Positions 50,265 to 60,740 of a stretch of 64,000 nucleotides of DNA are shown here, in pieces. The notes below the pieces were generated by a model. The model was not told the origin of the DNA. It searched no databases and was given only the letters and a program-made list of their open reading frames with translations. The DNA is from Diplodia intermedia (Eukaryota; Ascomycota; Dothideomycetes; Botryosphaeriales; Botryosphaeriaceae): positions 27,547 to 91,546 of the forward strand of contig JAKEKT010000123.1 of NCBI GenBank assembly GCA_021495925.1, written 5' to 3'. The position numbers and the translations under genes were made by a program. The stretch's first letter is position 1. Every line of letters starts with the position of its first letter.

Positions 50265-51223
50265 ATGTCCGCTCCCGTTCCCGTTCCCGTTCCCGCTCCT
50301 GCTCACGCTCCTGCTCCCGCTCCCGCTCCCGCTCCCGCTCCCGCTCCCACCCCTTCCGCCAAGCCTCCTCGTGCTGGGTCCCCGCTCAAGCCACACAACA
50401 GCAAGATGTTCCATGGCAAGTGCTGGACTACGGGTGAGCACCCCGATTCTCCGGCGAGTTTGGATGGTGTGCTCTCTTGGGCCAAGAGGGAGTACACCCG
50501 CGACGACCGCGGGTACCGCCTCACCTTCTGGACGGATGCGGCCATGCATCAGACCAACGACAAGAGCGAGCAGCCGGGCGGCGGCCCCGAGGGCACCGAC
50601 TGCTCATCGGCGGTGGTCTACCGCAACCAGCTCACCGACGATGACTGGGAGTGGGTCGAGGACACTCTCCGCCACGAGGGCACCGTCACCATCCGTTTCG
50701 GCGAGCTGAGCGCCGTCGTCCTCGCGCTGCGCAGGGCGCTCCAGATCGTGAGCTCGCCCGCCGGTGCCCACATCACCACTGTCGCCATCTACAGCGACAA
50801 CCTTCGCATCGTGGAGTGGATCCGCGACTACAGAAGGGGGTGCAAGTACTGGAAGAGGTGGGCCGGTCATTACCGCGACGAGATGGCTGAGGTCGTGGAC
50901 CTCACCAACAGCATGCGCCGCATCGGCGTCCAGGTGGAGCTTGCGTGGATTCCCGGACACGCCAAGATTGAGGGAAACGTCCTGGCCGACCACGTCGCCA
51001 GACGCACGGCGGGCACGCTTCCGACGTGGCCGCGGAGCGACGCGGGCTTCATTAAGCTCTTCAATGCCGGTCTTGAGGCGTTTGAGGAGCGATGGGCGGT
51101 GATTGACGAGCGCAACTGGGCCGAGGGGGTCTTTGCACGCCGGGATGAGGCCCGCAGGGCCAGGTCTTGTAAGTGTCTTGAGCTCACCTTGGGTGTTCAA
51201 GAACGGGATAACTACTTACAGAG
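50265..51223 (+). CDS. RNase H-like domain protein (301 aa)
   Basis: Starts at ATG 50265 (GCCACCATGTCC). Residues 1-35 are a Pro-Val/Pro-Ala repeat encoded by CCCGCTCC units. Residues ~85-250 are an RNase H fold with the four acids visible: Asp91 (LTFWTDAAM), Glu147 (FGELSAV), Asp178 (IYSDN) and Asp242 (IPGHAKIEGNVLADHVAR). Such genes are common in filamentous ascomycetes, some captured from retroelements and some cellular. A canonical intron (51169-51221, GTAAGT...TTACAG) follows ARRARS; splicing joins T to AG and makes a TAG stop. If the intron is kept, the frame runs on to 51527. The frame also extends upstream of the ATG but there it is non-conserved leader. Confidence 0.8.
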
Positions 51224-51927
51224 CTCCTCGCCCGCATTCTTCACCATTTTCGCCATCATTGCCGCCACCTCACCCGACATCATTACACATCACCATCCTC
51301 CGACCCGACATCCCTGGAAGGAAAACCAGTCGAAACCCACGAGCATTACGGCCACTTTTCAGCCTCCTTCCTTCCGACCACATTTCATCTCTCACAACCT
51401 CTCCGCGATGTCACACGCGGGCGTGAGGCGGCTCCGGCCCCTCACGCGCCTGGCGAACAGCTCACACGTCCACGTCGTGCCAGGCGGGAACTTCACAGCG
51501 GTTGTCACTGCTGAGATGCTAAGATGAGCGAGGCTTTTCCACAAGCTGGCATGCTGTAAGTCTGCACTGTCATACAGAACGGGTAAGTGATGGCATGCTA
51601 ACTGTGCGGTGTATGGCTTCGAGGATGAATCCTGGCTAGGCCACCCTTCCGCTATCAGATCCGGCGGTGAATATGGCCAACACTACCTCGGAATATAATA
51701 TTGTGAATTTGGGCGGTTCGCGACTGTTGAGTAGACGACCAGTCCAATAAAAATCGGAGGATATTGCTCTCGTTCTTGATAAGTGGATATCATGAAGAAT
51801 CCACGTAAGTGTGGAAGTAGATATTTGATTCAAAGTTTTACCTGTACTGATCGTCACAAAATCCGAAATATTATCTGTCTCTGTCATGAAAGCCGTTAAA
51901 TTCAACCCCAATCGCTTGGTAGGCCCG
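51224..51927. other. intergenic, convergent 3' flanks
   Basis: Likely the 3' UTR of the RNase H-like gene (to about 51600) and of the minus-strand epoxide hydrolase. AT-rich around 51690-51880. No gene seen. Confidence 0.4.
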
Positions 51928-53040
51928 TCAGAGGACACTGGAAACAAACGGCGTCTTCCAATATCCCGGGAAGTAATGAGGCAGCTTCGTCGCAATCCAC
52001 CTCACGATCGCCGCGTTGGTCTCCTCCGGTTTCTCCAGCGCAACCCAATGGCCCGCGTCGATGCTGACCTCGGTCAAATTGGAGCAGGACTCCCGCATGG
52101 GCTCAGCCAGCCTGGACACCGCCGTGTCGCAGATATTGTCCCACTTGGCCTCGATGAACAAGACGGGGAAGCTCAGGTGTCCGCCGTTCGGCGCGTCCTT
52201 CAAGTACTCCCGGTTGACGTCGTGATTGAGATAGTACGCATTCGGGCCCTCGAACCCGTTCCGCTCAAACTCGGCGACCAGCCCGTCGAACATGGCGCCG
52301 TCGTACCGCGCAAACAGCGTCTCCCCGACCGCCGTCTCGGGCGCGCTCCCGCGGCCGCCAAACCACCCGCCCGCCTCGCCGCGCATCCGCGCCGTGAAAG
52401 CCGGCTTCCCGTACGCGGCCGGGTTCCCGGGCCTGTAGATCCACCGCAGCGTGTTGGGCACGTCGGCTCGGAGCAGCGCGGCGCTGCGCGCGGGCTCCTC
52501 GGCGTGGAAGGCCTGGTAGTCCCACTGCGCGAGCGGGTAGGCTTCTTCCGGGTAGACGTCGCGGTTCGCCAGGCGCACCAGCGTCTCGAGACCACCCCCT
52601 TCGAGGCACCCGTACGGCACCGCCATGCCCGCCGCGCCTACGCAGGCTTCCGGGTGCGCCGCCGCCAGCGCCCACACCAGCCCCGCGCCCCAGTCGTGCC
52701 CGAGCCACACCGCTTTCGGTCGTTGCAGGTGCGCCAGCAGCGCGAGCATGTCGGCGACGTGCTCGCTGAGGGCGTAGGCGCGCTTGTTCGTGTCGTCGTC
52801 GTCCCCGGAGGCGGCGGGCACGCTGGAGCGCCCGTACCCTCGCGTGTCTGGAGCGATGGTGCGGAAGCCCAAGGCGGCGAGCCCGAGGAGTTGCGGCGTC
52901 CACGTCGAGCCGTTGGCTGGCCAGCCGTGGATGAAGATGAGGAGGGGGCCCGAGGCCGGGCCGGCGGACCAGTAGAAGGTTTTTTTGGTGCCGGCGCTGT
53001 GGGTGAAGGTGTGCGAGGTGAGGGTGGGGAGGGCCGCCAT
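51928..53040 (-). CDS. alpha/beta-hydrolase, epoxide hydrolase type (370 aa)
   Basis: Single exon, ATG at 53040. Shows the soluble epoxide hydrolase pattern: oxyanion motif HGWP (~39-41), DTRGYGRS, nucleophile Asp116 in GHDWGAG, and the catalytic His in DAGHWVALEKPEETN near the C-terminus. Cap-domain tyrosines are plausible in NAYYLNHDVNREYL. The enzyme would open epoxides to diols, either for detoxification or lipid metabolism; haloalkane dehalogenases share the fold but have different flanking motifs. No signal peptide, so cytosolic or peroxisomal. The C-terminus SSVL is not a clear PTS1. Confidence 0.92.
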   Translation of the reverse strand: MAALPTLTSHTFTHSAGTKKTFYWSAGPASGPLLIFIHGWPANGSTWTPQLLGLAALGFRTIAPDTRGYGRSSVPAASGDDDDTNKRAYALSEHVADMLALLAHLQRPKAVWLGHDWGAGLVWALAAAHPEACVGAAGMAVPYGCLEGGGLETLVRLANRDVYPEEAYPLAQWDYQAFHAEEPARSAALLRADVPNTLRWIYRPGNPAAYGKPAFTARMRGEAGGWFGGRGSAPETAVGETLFARYDGAMFDGLVAEFERNGFEGPNAYYLNHDVNREYLKDAPNGGHLSFPVLFIEAKWDNICDTAVSRLAEPMRESCSNLTEVSIDAGHWVALEKPEETNAAIVRWIATKLPHYFPGYWKTPFVSSVL

Positions 53041-53901
53041 GGTTGGAGGAGGGTTTGGAAAGGGGGGGTTGTGAGGAGGTGTTTGGGAATGAGATGGGGG
53101 AAGAAGGATTTGGTGTGCTTTGAAGTATGGGAAATGGAGGAGGTGGGAAGATGATCTTACATAACCAATCGATCGTAGGTGTGGTACGCTTTCGGGAGCT
53201 TGTGGCAGTGCAGATGAGAGCTTGGTGAGACGAATTGGGTCGGTTTATATATCCCGACGGTAGGCAACCGCGACATGTTGTTGGGACCGTTCAGACCAAG
53301 GATATAATACAACCTCTCTTCTTCCGTGATTAATAATGATGCAAGCTGCGGGAACCTTGCACCAGCTGGCGTATTGCCAATTGCCGATAACATAGGCGAT
53401 GCGATGCGATGCGGAACCTGGCGGAGTGCAATGGAGGTGGCGATTTGTACCCCGCATCGCGCTTACTGTGGTGGCATCCGCATTAGTGCACAGCACCGAA
53501 TGTAGCAGCCATATCTCCAATTCAAGTGCCGTAATGTCCATTCACATGTCTGATACGCTCAAGATGATAGAGCCAAGGAGAGCCGGAAACGACAGCCAAG
53601 CATTGGCAAACAGGACGCCCTTCTAATCAAAAGCGCGGGGCGAATGTCGTGAACGGTGTATTTGTAAGACAGGAATTTGGCGAAAGGGCTTTGCACTATA
53701 ATCGTGCGCATTGCTGCCTGGCCCTTCACGTCAATGGTATGACGAGAAAACCCAGAATTGGCATACGCTGAAACCCACACAACCTCTTGTACCGTTACTA
53801 CTGACTATCGAAAATTCGGAGAAGCCCATTGACTCAATCATAGAAGAAATGTCTTTCAGAAGAAGAGCTGCCTTTGCCCGTGTCTGAAAACAAGGCGAAG
53901 A
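53041..53901. other. intergenic, promoter of the epoxide hydrolase and 3' flank of the NLR
   Basis: A TATA-like GATATATAAAC on the minus strand near 53243-53253 lies about 205 bases before the hydrolase ATG. The rest shows nothing I can support. Confidence 0.4.
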
Positions 53902-56900
53902 CTATACTAATTGGATTGTCTGTCGTTCACACTTGTTGAAAGCATCCTTCTTCACCCATCTAACCAGTCCGACCCGCCGATAGGTATTCTCCTCATCTTC
54001 GTCCTTCACCAATGCAAAGCCCATGACCATGGCATCCTCCCCCACAAAATCATCTTCGGTAGTGAAACTCTTGCCGTGTATCTCAGATGGAGCATCGGCA
54101 TAAGCCCAAAGCGGCTCCGCTTTCATGCACAAGCAGTAGACCTGGTTAGACAATGGGAGCTTCCGATTCTGATCCGGATACAGTGCACCGATCGGCGCGC
54201 CCTCATCAGTCAACAGCACTCTCAATTTTTCAACGGAGCTCTCGTGGAAGCGCAGACGGCGCACTAACCCACTTACCACCACAAATCTCGGTACGGCCCT
54301 AGCGGGGTGGTTGTGATCCATGGGTGTTATAGAGATTTCGAAAGTCTCTAAAAGGAAAGACTCTAAAAGCTGATCAGCCTCTCGTTTGAGCTGTGCGGCT
54401 TCGCTGGAACTGAAAGTTGGCTCGTTTGGTCCGAGAAGCAAGCCATCTTGTATCAAGAAACAGCACGACTTTAGCTTATCAGTCGCCGGAAGTGCACGTC
54501 CGCGCGATCTGAGCAATATGATAACCATCACGAGCCAGCCGTCGGGACGATCCAGTACAGTGCGCAAGGCATTGAAGAATGGCAAAGGTAGCCTGGGTCT
54601 CGCGAGTGTGACACTAATCACCACTGAGGGATTGTGTACCAAAGGTTCCATTCGTTTTTCCAGAGTCTCATTCGTGGTTGGTAACATTCTTTCAAGTGGC
54701 CAAAGACGCCAAAACACACCGTTACCGGCGTCGAGCCGAAGTCGCTGCACATGCAACAACGGCAGAGTACTCTGGTAGGCAACAGCGGCGAGATCAAACC
54801 GAGAGTCTTGGAGTTTAGCTTCATGCCCGAGTAGCAGTTTGACCGCCTCTGGGTTTTTTGCAGCAGCAATGACGTGTGAAGGCTCGATTCGGACTTCCGG
54901 ACCGTGGCTCAAAAGAAGCTCCAGAGCAGCCGGTGTTCTGGCAGCTGCCTCAATATGCGAAGATGTGATTCGAATATTTGGATCGTGATTCAAAAGCAAA
55001 GCCAGCGTCTTGGATGTACTCAATGCGGTGTGGACATGGGAAGGCTTTATCTCCGTGCTCGGGTCGTGGCTCAACAACAGATCCACCGTCTCCGATGTCT
55101 GCAGAGCAGATTGGAGTACAGAAGGCGTTACTTTGATTCCAGGAGCATAGTCGAGTAAGAGTTTTACCGTGCTTGGAGATGACGCTGCAGCTGCGAGGAT
55201 TCTGGGGGTGACTTTGATCTGCGGGTTCCTGGCAAGAATGACTTTGAGAAAATCTTGACACGGGAGAGCGTTGAAAAGGTGCCATCCCCCAACTTGTGCG
55301 TCGGGATTTCGGGCAATGATCTCCTTGGCCAGTTCCGTACAGAACGGGATCGAGGTAAATCCACTTTCTCCCAGGAGACGTTCTGCAGCGCGTGTGTCCA
55401 ACTTGGAGAAGATTGCGTCAAGCATTCTCTTTGTCGGAAATCCCCTTCCACGAGAGAGCCTTAAACCATTGAGTATGGCTTGGGTCGTGAGTTCGAAACC
55501 AGAGGAAAGAAAGAATTCCACGATGGGCGCGTATGAGTTCGCGATTGCCGTTTCGAGACAGAATTGCCTCTGCTGGTAGTCGAGATGCGCCTTTCCAGAG
55601 CGTACAATGTGTTCCAGAATGGACCGCATACCATAGACGGTAAGCAAGCAGACCGGGTTGCTTCTTGGAAGTCGGAAAGGAAGCAACCCGGGGAGAGGGT
55701 TTGCTCCGAAACGGTACCAAGAATGATCGCTATACCCCCAAATCCCATCGTTATCCGATACCAAGGTAGCAGAACGATTTGCACAGGTAGCCCAGGCTCT
55801 GTAGCTGGGACTCGGCCCGTCGCTGGGGTCAAGGAATCGGCAGATAGCATCATTCAGCTCACCATTTTGAGAGAGTCCCGCCTTTTGGAGAGACTGAAGA
55901 TGCAGTGGCATGTATGTTGCACTGTATCGTATCCATTCCTCGGGCAGACTCAGTCTTGATGTCTCGTCCATGGTCCAAGTCTCGATGCAGGCCAATGAAG
56001 CGACTTGTTCCGTCCAAATTTTGCTGTACTCAGGACGAGTTTCTAAAAACTCTCGGACAGATTGGTGGGCAAAGCGAAATGTACCCAAGGTATGATCGAA
56101 GATGACCAGGTTGCAACAGACATTGAGAATATCTTCCACGGAAACCGAAGTTGTGTCTGTTTGGAAACCGAGTGCGGCCACGAAAGTTGCCGCTTCCAGG
56201 TGACACATGGAGCAGAGAAGCCAGGATATGACCTGTTCCGCCAACTGTTTGCTCCGTGGGGCCGAGTTGACAATCTGCTGATAGATGAGCTCATATGATT
56301 TTGTCAACGTTTGCGGTAGTTGGCCGAGCTCCGAGTCGACATCCTCGGGAAGTTTGAAACGGCGATGATCCGAGATGTTTTGCAGCTGCAAACTGACCCA
56401 GCGGAACCTAAGGAATTATTAGTCCACATTTCCCAGTTTGCCAACTAAGGCCAGAACTCACATTCCTTGGGCGCCGTCGACGAGGCGCTTGACAATGCGA
56501 TTTCTGAGTTGCTCTGAGATGTTCCCTCCAAGAAGCATCCCGGTTTCGAGTACTCTTTCAAGTTCGATTTGAACAAAGTTTTCGATATCCTCGGCGTTGC
56601 TCGTTCCGTGGATGTAGATGTTTCGAGATCGTTCCAACCTTCGCACAATATCAACATCATCTCTGCTGGTGATGAAAACTTTCACCAGGTTGACGGATTC
56701 CTGTATGATCTCATCGAGAGATTGCAGGAGCTCGTGGCGGCGGCTAGGATCGCACTCATCCAGAGCATCGATGATAATGACAACCGGATCCTTCGAGCAG
56801 AGCTTAAGAATCTCAGCGGTGCAGTCGCGCAGCGAGAGCTTCTCCATCTCGAGTCCAAGGGCGTCGGCTTGTTCTTTGCTTTGAAGAAACGCCTCTCCAA

Positions 56901-58542
56901 CCGAACCGCGAATAGGGTTGTTTGCCGTTCGTGAGCAAAGCTGCTTCAGAATGCACCGCATGATCTCCACCGGGCAGGATCGTTCTGGTTCTGCTGGGTT
57001 TCTGTTGCAGTAAAAGAATGCACAAGGAACGGAAAGCGGGTTTGCGGCATCGTCACAACGCATGGTATCCACAACCAGTGAACTGGAATTGATAAGCGAA
57101 CGTCCGGTGGCTCCAAAATACATTACTTACGCGAGGAAGGTTTTGCCCGAGCCGGCTGTTGCAGTTTCAGCATTCAACGGCTTCATTTCTCTTCTCATCG
57201 TCTCTGAGCTTTCATTCAGGAGCACTTACGTATTCCATGTAGCCAGAGAACCGAAGAGCTGCTTGATTTCCTCCATTCAATGAAGGACATTTCGTGTAGA
57301 AGCCAAGATCCCGACGATGGCAGGCGGTTCTCTTTGAGAGCCCGGTGATGCTGTGTGCATGGTATCGTCGACAACCATCTCAAGAGCTCACGTCGCTCAT
57401 CCCCTGTCTTTCTTTAGCGCAGGAGATAGTATGAGCATTGAAGGCTCACTTTTCATGCGATCATGCAGCTCGGATACTTGATAAGCCGTGCGAATGATGG
57501 GTTCCTCCAAGGCTTGTAGCAACTGATCAAGTTTTGTATGGGTGCCTTCCTTGGAGTATTAGTAAAGCAGGATCTCGGTGGCGGGGTTGGCTTCAAGTAT
57601 ACCTTTCTCTTGAACAAGGACTTCGTTGATCGCTATTAAGATTTAGCACAATTTACCTATTAGTCTGAAAGGAGAACTTACAAGCCTGTTCGCAAAGCTG
57701 AAGACACCGTAGTACCTGCTCTTCGTAACCACGAATGGAATCTTGGGAGCTTTTGACAGCAGCATACTGGACCGTAGTTGCGCTCTTCAACATTCGCTCT
57801 ACCAAATTGAAACTCATGAGAACCATTGTAATTCAGTACGTCTCGTGGATGATAACTCACTGGCGGTGTTCTCGCTGTAGTATTCGCTAGCGCGAGCGAG
57901 GTATTGCAATATCGAAGAATACAGCCTCACTATCGAGCTCTGGAGGGACACTCGGAGATGGCCATGGGTTGAACTGGCGAGAAAATCGACTCGAGGTGAC
58001 GGAGGTCCGAGATACAACATCTCTATGATTGCGCAGCGAGTGATCTGGTATGACGTGTGCTCCACACCCTCTAGTATGGCGCTGAACACGTGATAATCGT
58101 TGATGGCGACCTTGAGATGTCAGGAACAGCATCACTTAACCCCCAAAAACAGGCTCACCTGCAGGACAAACCTGACCGCAGCCCACGGCAAGGCCGCATG
58201 TCCCGGATCATACTGCGTCGCGGCATCTCCCACGGCCTTGAACTTGTCGATCCAGCACACGACTTTCTCGCAAAGATCTCGCAGGATGACGCGGTCGCCG
58301 TTCGCCTTTCGTATGGCCCATCTCTTCTCCAGACATGTCTGTTTCTTCTGTTCCACCGACTCCAGAACGTCTTCAAGTACGGTCAAACGGTCGGGCTGGA
58401 CCGCCGCCAGCCGTTGTCGATCGTGTGCGTCAAGTTCATCGAAGGCGCGGTCCCATAGACTCTTCGCATGGGCGGAATCCTCTCGAAGACGAGCGGCAAG
58501 GCTGGCTTGCGAGCTGGGCATGGCTAAAGCGGGAGTGGCCAT
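53902..58542 (-). CDS. NACHT-type NLR with DUF7708-like N-terminus and C-terminal short repeats (1400 aa)
   Basis: Nine exons on the minus strand: 58542-58159, 58110-57861, 57798-57682, 57632-57603, 57545-57450, 57403-57230, 57155-57131, 57082-56462, 56407-53902; all phases fit. The N-terminal region (CWIDKFKAVGDAATQYDPGH, then AALPWAAVRFVLQ) is the DUF7708-like head of fungal NLRs. A coiled helical linker (LEEPIIRTAYQVSELHDRMK) precedes the P-loop HGIPGSGKTFLA (~351). Walker B is VVIIIDALDECD (~460). A winged-helix part follows (FRFAHQSVREFLE). At ~950-1100 there are five ~33-residue units of the pattern LLL.H.P.I.I.PS.V..A. A 5' UTR intron at about 58622-58562 is likely. Intracellular receptor; ligand unknown. 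Confidence 0.85.
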
Positions 58543-59009
58543 TGTACACGACTCACGCCGAATCTGCGGGACAAGAAATGGGTCAGCTTCATCAACGCAT
58601 GGACTGGAGGCGTTCAAGTACTTACCCCTCAGCCATGCTCTCATGTCAGGTCGAGGATTCCAGGTGTTGCAAGAACATGGGGTCGACTGCAGCCTCGTGT
58701 CTGCTTACTTCATCGATCATATCCAATCAACTGGCGGACAAGGATCGCCCGCAGCATGCGTACCTCTTCAAGAACACGTTCCGTTGGAGCCTCACGAGCA
58801 GGCAGGTCCCACATGCAAGAAGTAACATCCATTAAAACCCACCCCTTCCATTCCAAACCAAAGATATGACCGGCATATGCGCCGATAACGCTCCACCATG
58901 CACCACCACCACCACCACCACCCACAGACTCTATCTTTTGACCTTTTTTTTTTTCCCACCCCGCCCCAGCAAAGCAGAACCCCACCATTGCGTCCCACTC
59001 ACTCACTCA
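58543..59009. other. NLR 5' leader and 3' flank of PAF1
   Basis: A GTAAGTAC donor near 58625 and a CCCGCAG acceptor near 58562 on the minus strand fit a 5' UTR intron of the NLR. The section 58895-58960 holds (CCA)n and T-run sequence. No separate gene. Confidence 0.4.
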
Positions 59010-60485
59010 TCACGCCTCCGCCAGCTCGCCCTCACCCTCCAACTTCTCCCTGAAGCCCTGCCGATCCGCCACCTCCCTCTCATCCGGCTCGCGCACCTCA
59101 ATCTCCAACACGTCCACGCGATTCTCCTGCTCCTCGTCCTGCTGCTGCATGCCCGGCGTCCGCTGCGCCTTGCGCTTCGGCCGGATGAAGGTCCGCTGCA
59201 CGATGGGGTAGTAGTACGCGCCCTTCTGCAGCCGGCCGCCTTCCTCGGCCGCCGGCTTCGGGTCGTGCAGCGCCAGCGCGACCGTCTCGTCGTAGGGGTC
59301 GTGCGGGTTGCCCGTCTGCTGGTACGTCTCGTAGCAGCGGATGCGGTCGAACCGGAAGCAGCGCCGCCCCGTCGCCTCCGTCTTCTCCGCGTCGTACAGG
59401 CCCTCGTCCTCGCGCCCCGGGTCCGTCGTGCTGAACTTGCGCTTCAGCCCGCGCACCGCCTCGTGCGACGCCGGCAGGAAGAATTCGTAGTCGTAGTGCG
59501 GCTGCGGCGGCGGGCCCTTGGCTGCCGCCGTCGTCCGCGACGACGCGCCGCCGCCGCCGCCGTCGTTGCCCTCGGCCGCCGTGGCCGCCTCGTGCTCGGC
59601 CAGCCTCACGCGGTACGCCTCCTCTTGCTCCGCCGTCGGCTCCAGCACGCGCAGGAGGCTGGCGTCGACGCGCTCGTCGTACGACGGCCCCTGGTTCGCG
59701 ATCGGGTTGGTTTGGAACTTGGCGACGATGTAGCCGCCCGTCTCGGTCACGGCCTCGAGGTCGGGCAGGATGGGGTACGAGTCGACGAGCTTGAGGCTCG
59801 GGTTGAGCGGGTGCTTGGGGTGGTCCCACGCGCGGCGCTCCTCGGCCGTGATCTCCTCGCCGCGCAGGTTCTGCACCGTGTCCGGCCCCTTGTACGCGTC
59901 CTGCGGGTACGCAATGTCGAAGCCCTTCAGGATCGAGCGCAGGATGTTGATCGGCTCGTTCTTCTCCGCGTCCGTCTGCTTCTTGCGCTTCGGCGCCGAG
60001 CGCTTGCCCGGATCCCGCAGCCCGCTGTGCCCGCCGCCGCCCGCCGCCGTCATGTACTCGGTTCGCCGCAGGAAGCTGACGCCGCCGGCGAGGGATGAGG
60101 GCTTGCCCAGGGTTGACAGAGGCCTGAGGAGGGCCCTGTCATGGGGATGGAGTGACACGGGCTCGTCGGATGCAAGAAGAACTGCACTGGTGTTAGCGGA
60201 GTGGCTCCAAGCTCGGTAGATGCGCGACTAACCGCTGTCATCGCCCTCGAAGACGCCAGGCAGACCGACGAGGTCTATGGGCATTCCGAGCTCTGCATCG
60301 GCCTCGACATTGAGCGGTTGTTCTCTGGCCAGGCGCGAGGCGAAACCGGCGGAGGTGTACTGGCCGCTAGCTAGGCCAGTGTTCGGTATCTCAAGGAGCT
60401 TCGGAGGATTGGGCGGCGGAGGGAGGACATTCGAGTATCGTATCCTCGCGATGTAGTCCTGGTGGTAGACGCGACCGCCCGACAT
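59010..60485 (-). CDS. PAF1: Paf1, subunit of the Paf1 transcription elongation complex (474 aa)
   Basis: Exons 60485-60233 and 60181-59010. The start gives MSGGRVYHQDYIARIRYSNVLPPPPNPPKLLEIPN, a strong Paf1 signature, followed by LVGLPGVFEGDDS and, across the splice, DEPVSLHPHDRALLRPLSTLGKPS. Further conserved parts are FLRRTEYMTA, LKGFDIAYPQDAYKGPD, WDHPKHPLNPSLKLVDSYPILPD and the C-terminal acidic end. Paf1C travels with RNA polymerase II and promotes H2B ubiquitylation and H3K4 methylation. The acceptor GTGCAG at 60182 is used because CACCAG four bases earlier breaks the frame. Ala/Gly/Thr-rich insertion at ~215-235. Same strand as ARP8, separated by 255 bases. Confidence 0.96.
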
Positions 60486-60740
60486 GGTGCACGGTTGGAG
60501 AGGAGGACGGATGGGTTGGAGGGGAATGGAGGTGCTGAAGAAGCCGACAAGGTGAGGCGCGTTGTTGCATTGCGACACAGGTCCGTGCGCACTGCTTCCG
60601 CGGGCGGTGAGCGACACCCCCGGCCGTCAATTGGGGCACAAAAGATGCATTCATTCATTGTTCACGGCCAAGCCCTTGGCATCTTGCACTCCATCTCAGT
60701 AGCATTAATCTCCCCATCGTTCATGGTCCCGTGAGTTCGT

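Noticed and set aside
58562..58644. Upstream ATG at 58644 as NLR start
   Set aside because: Splicing the clear GTAAGT...GCAG intron puts this ATG out of frame with a stop; unspliced reading retains a strong donor. ATG 58542 is preferred.
58866..60098. 410-codon plus-strand frame opposite PAF1
   Set aside because: It is antisense to a clear Paf1 coding exon and its Arg/Leu/Val-rich composition is what GC-rich antisense frames give.
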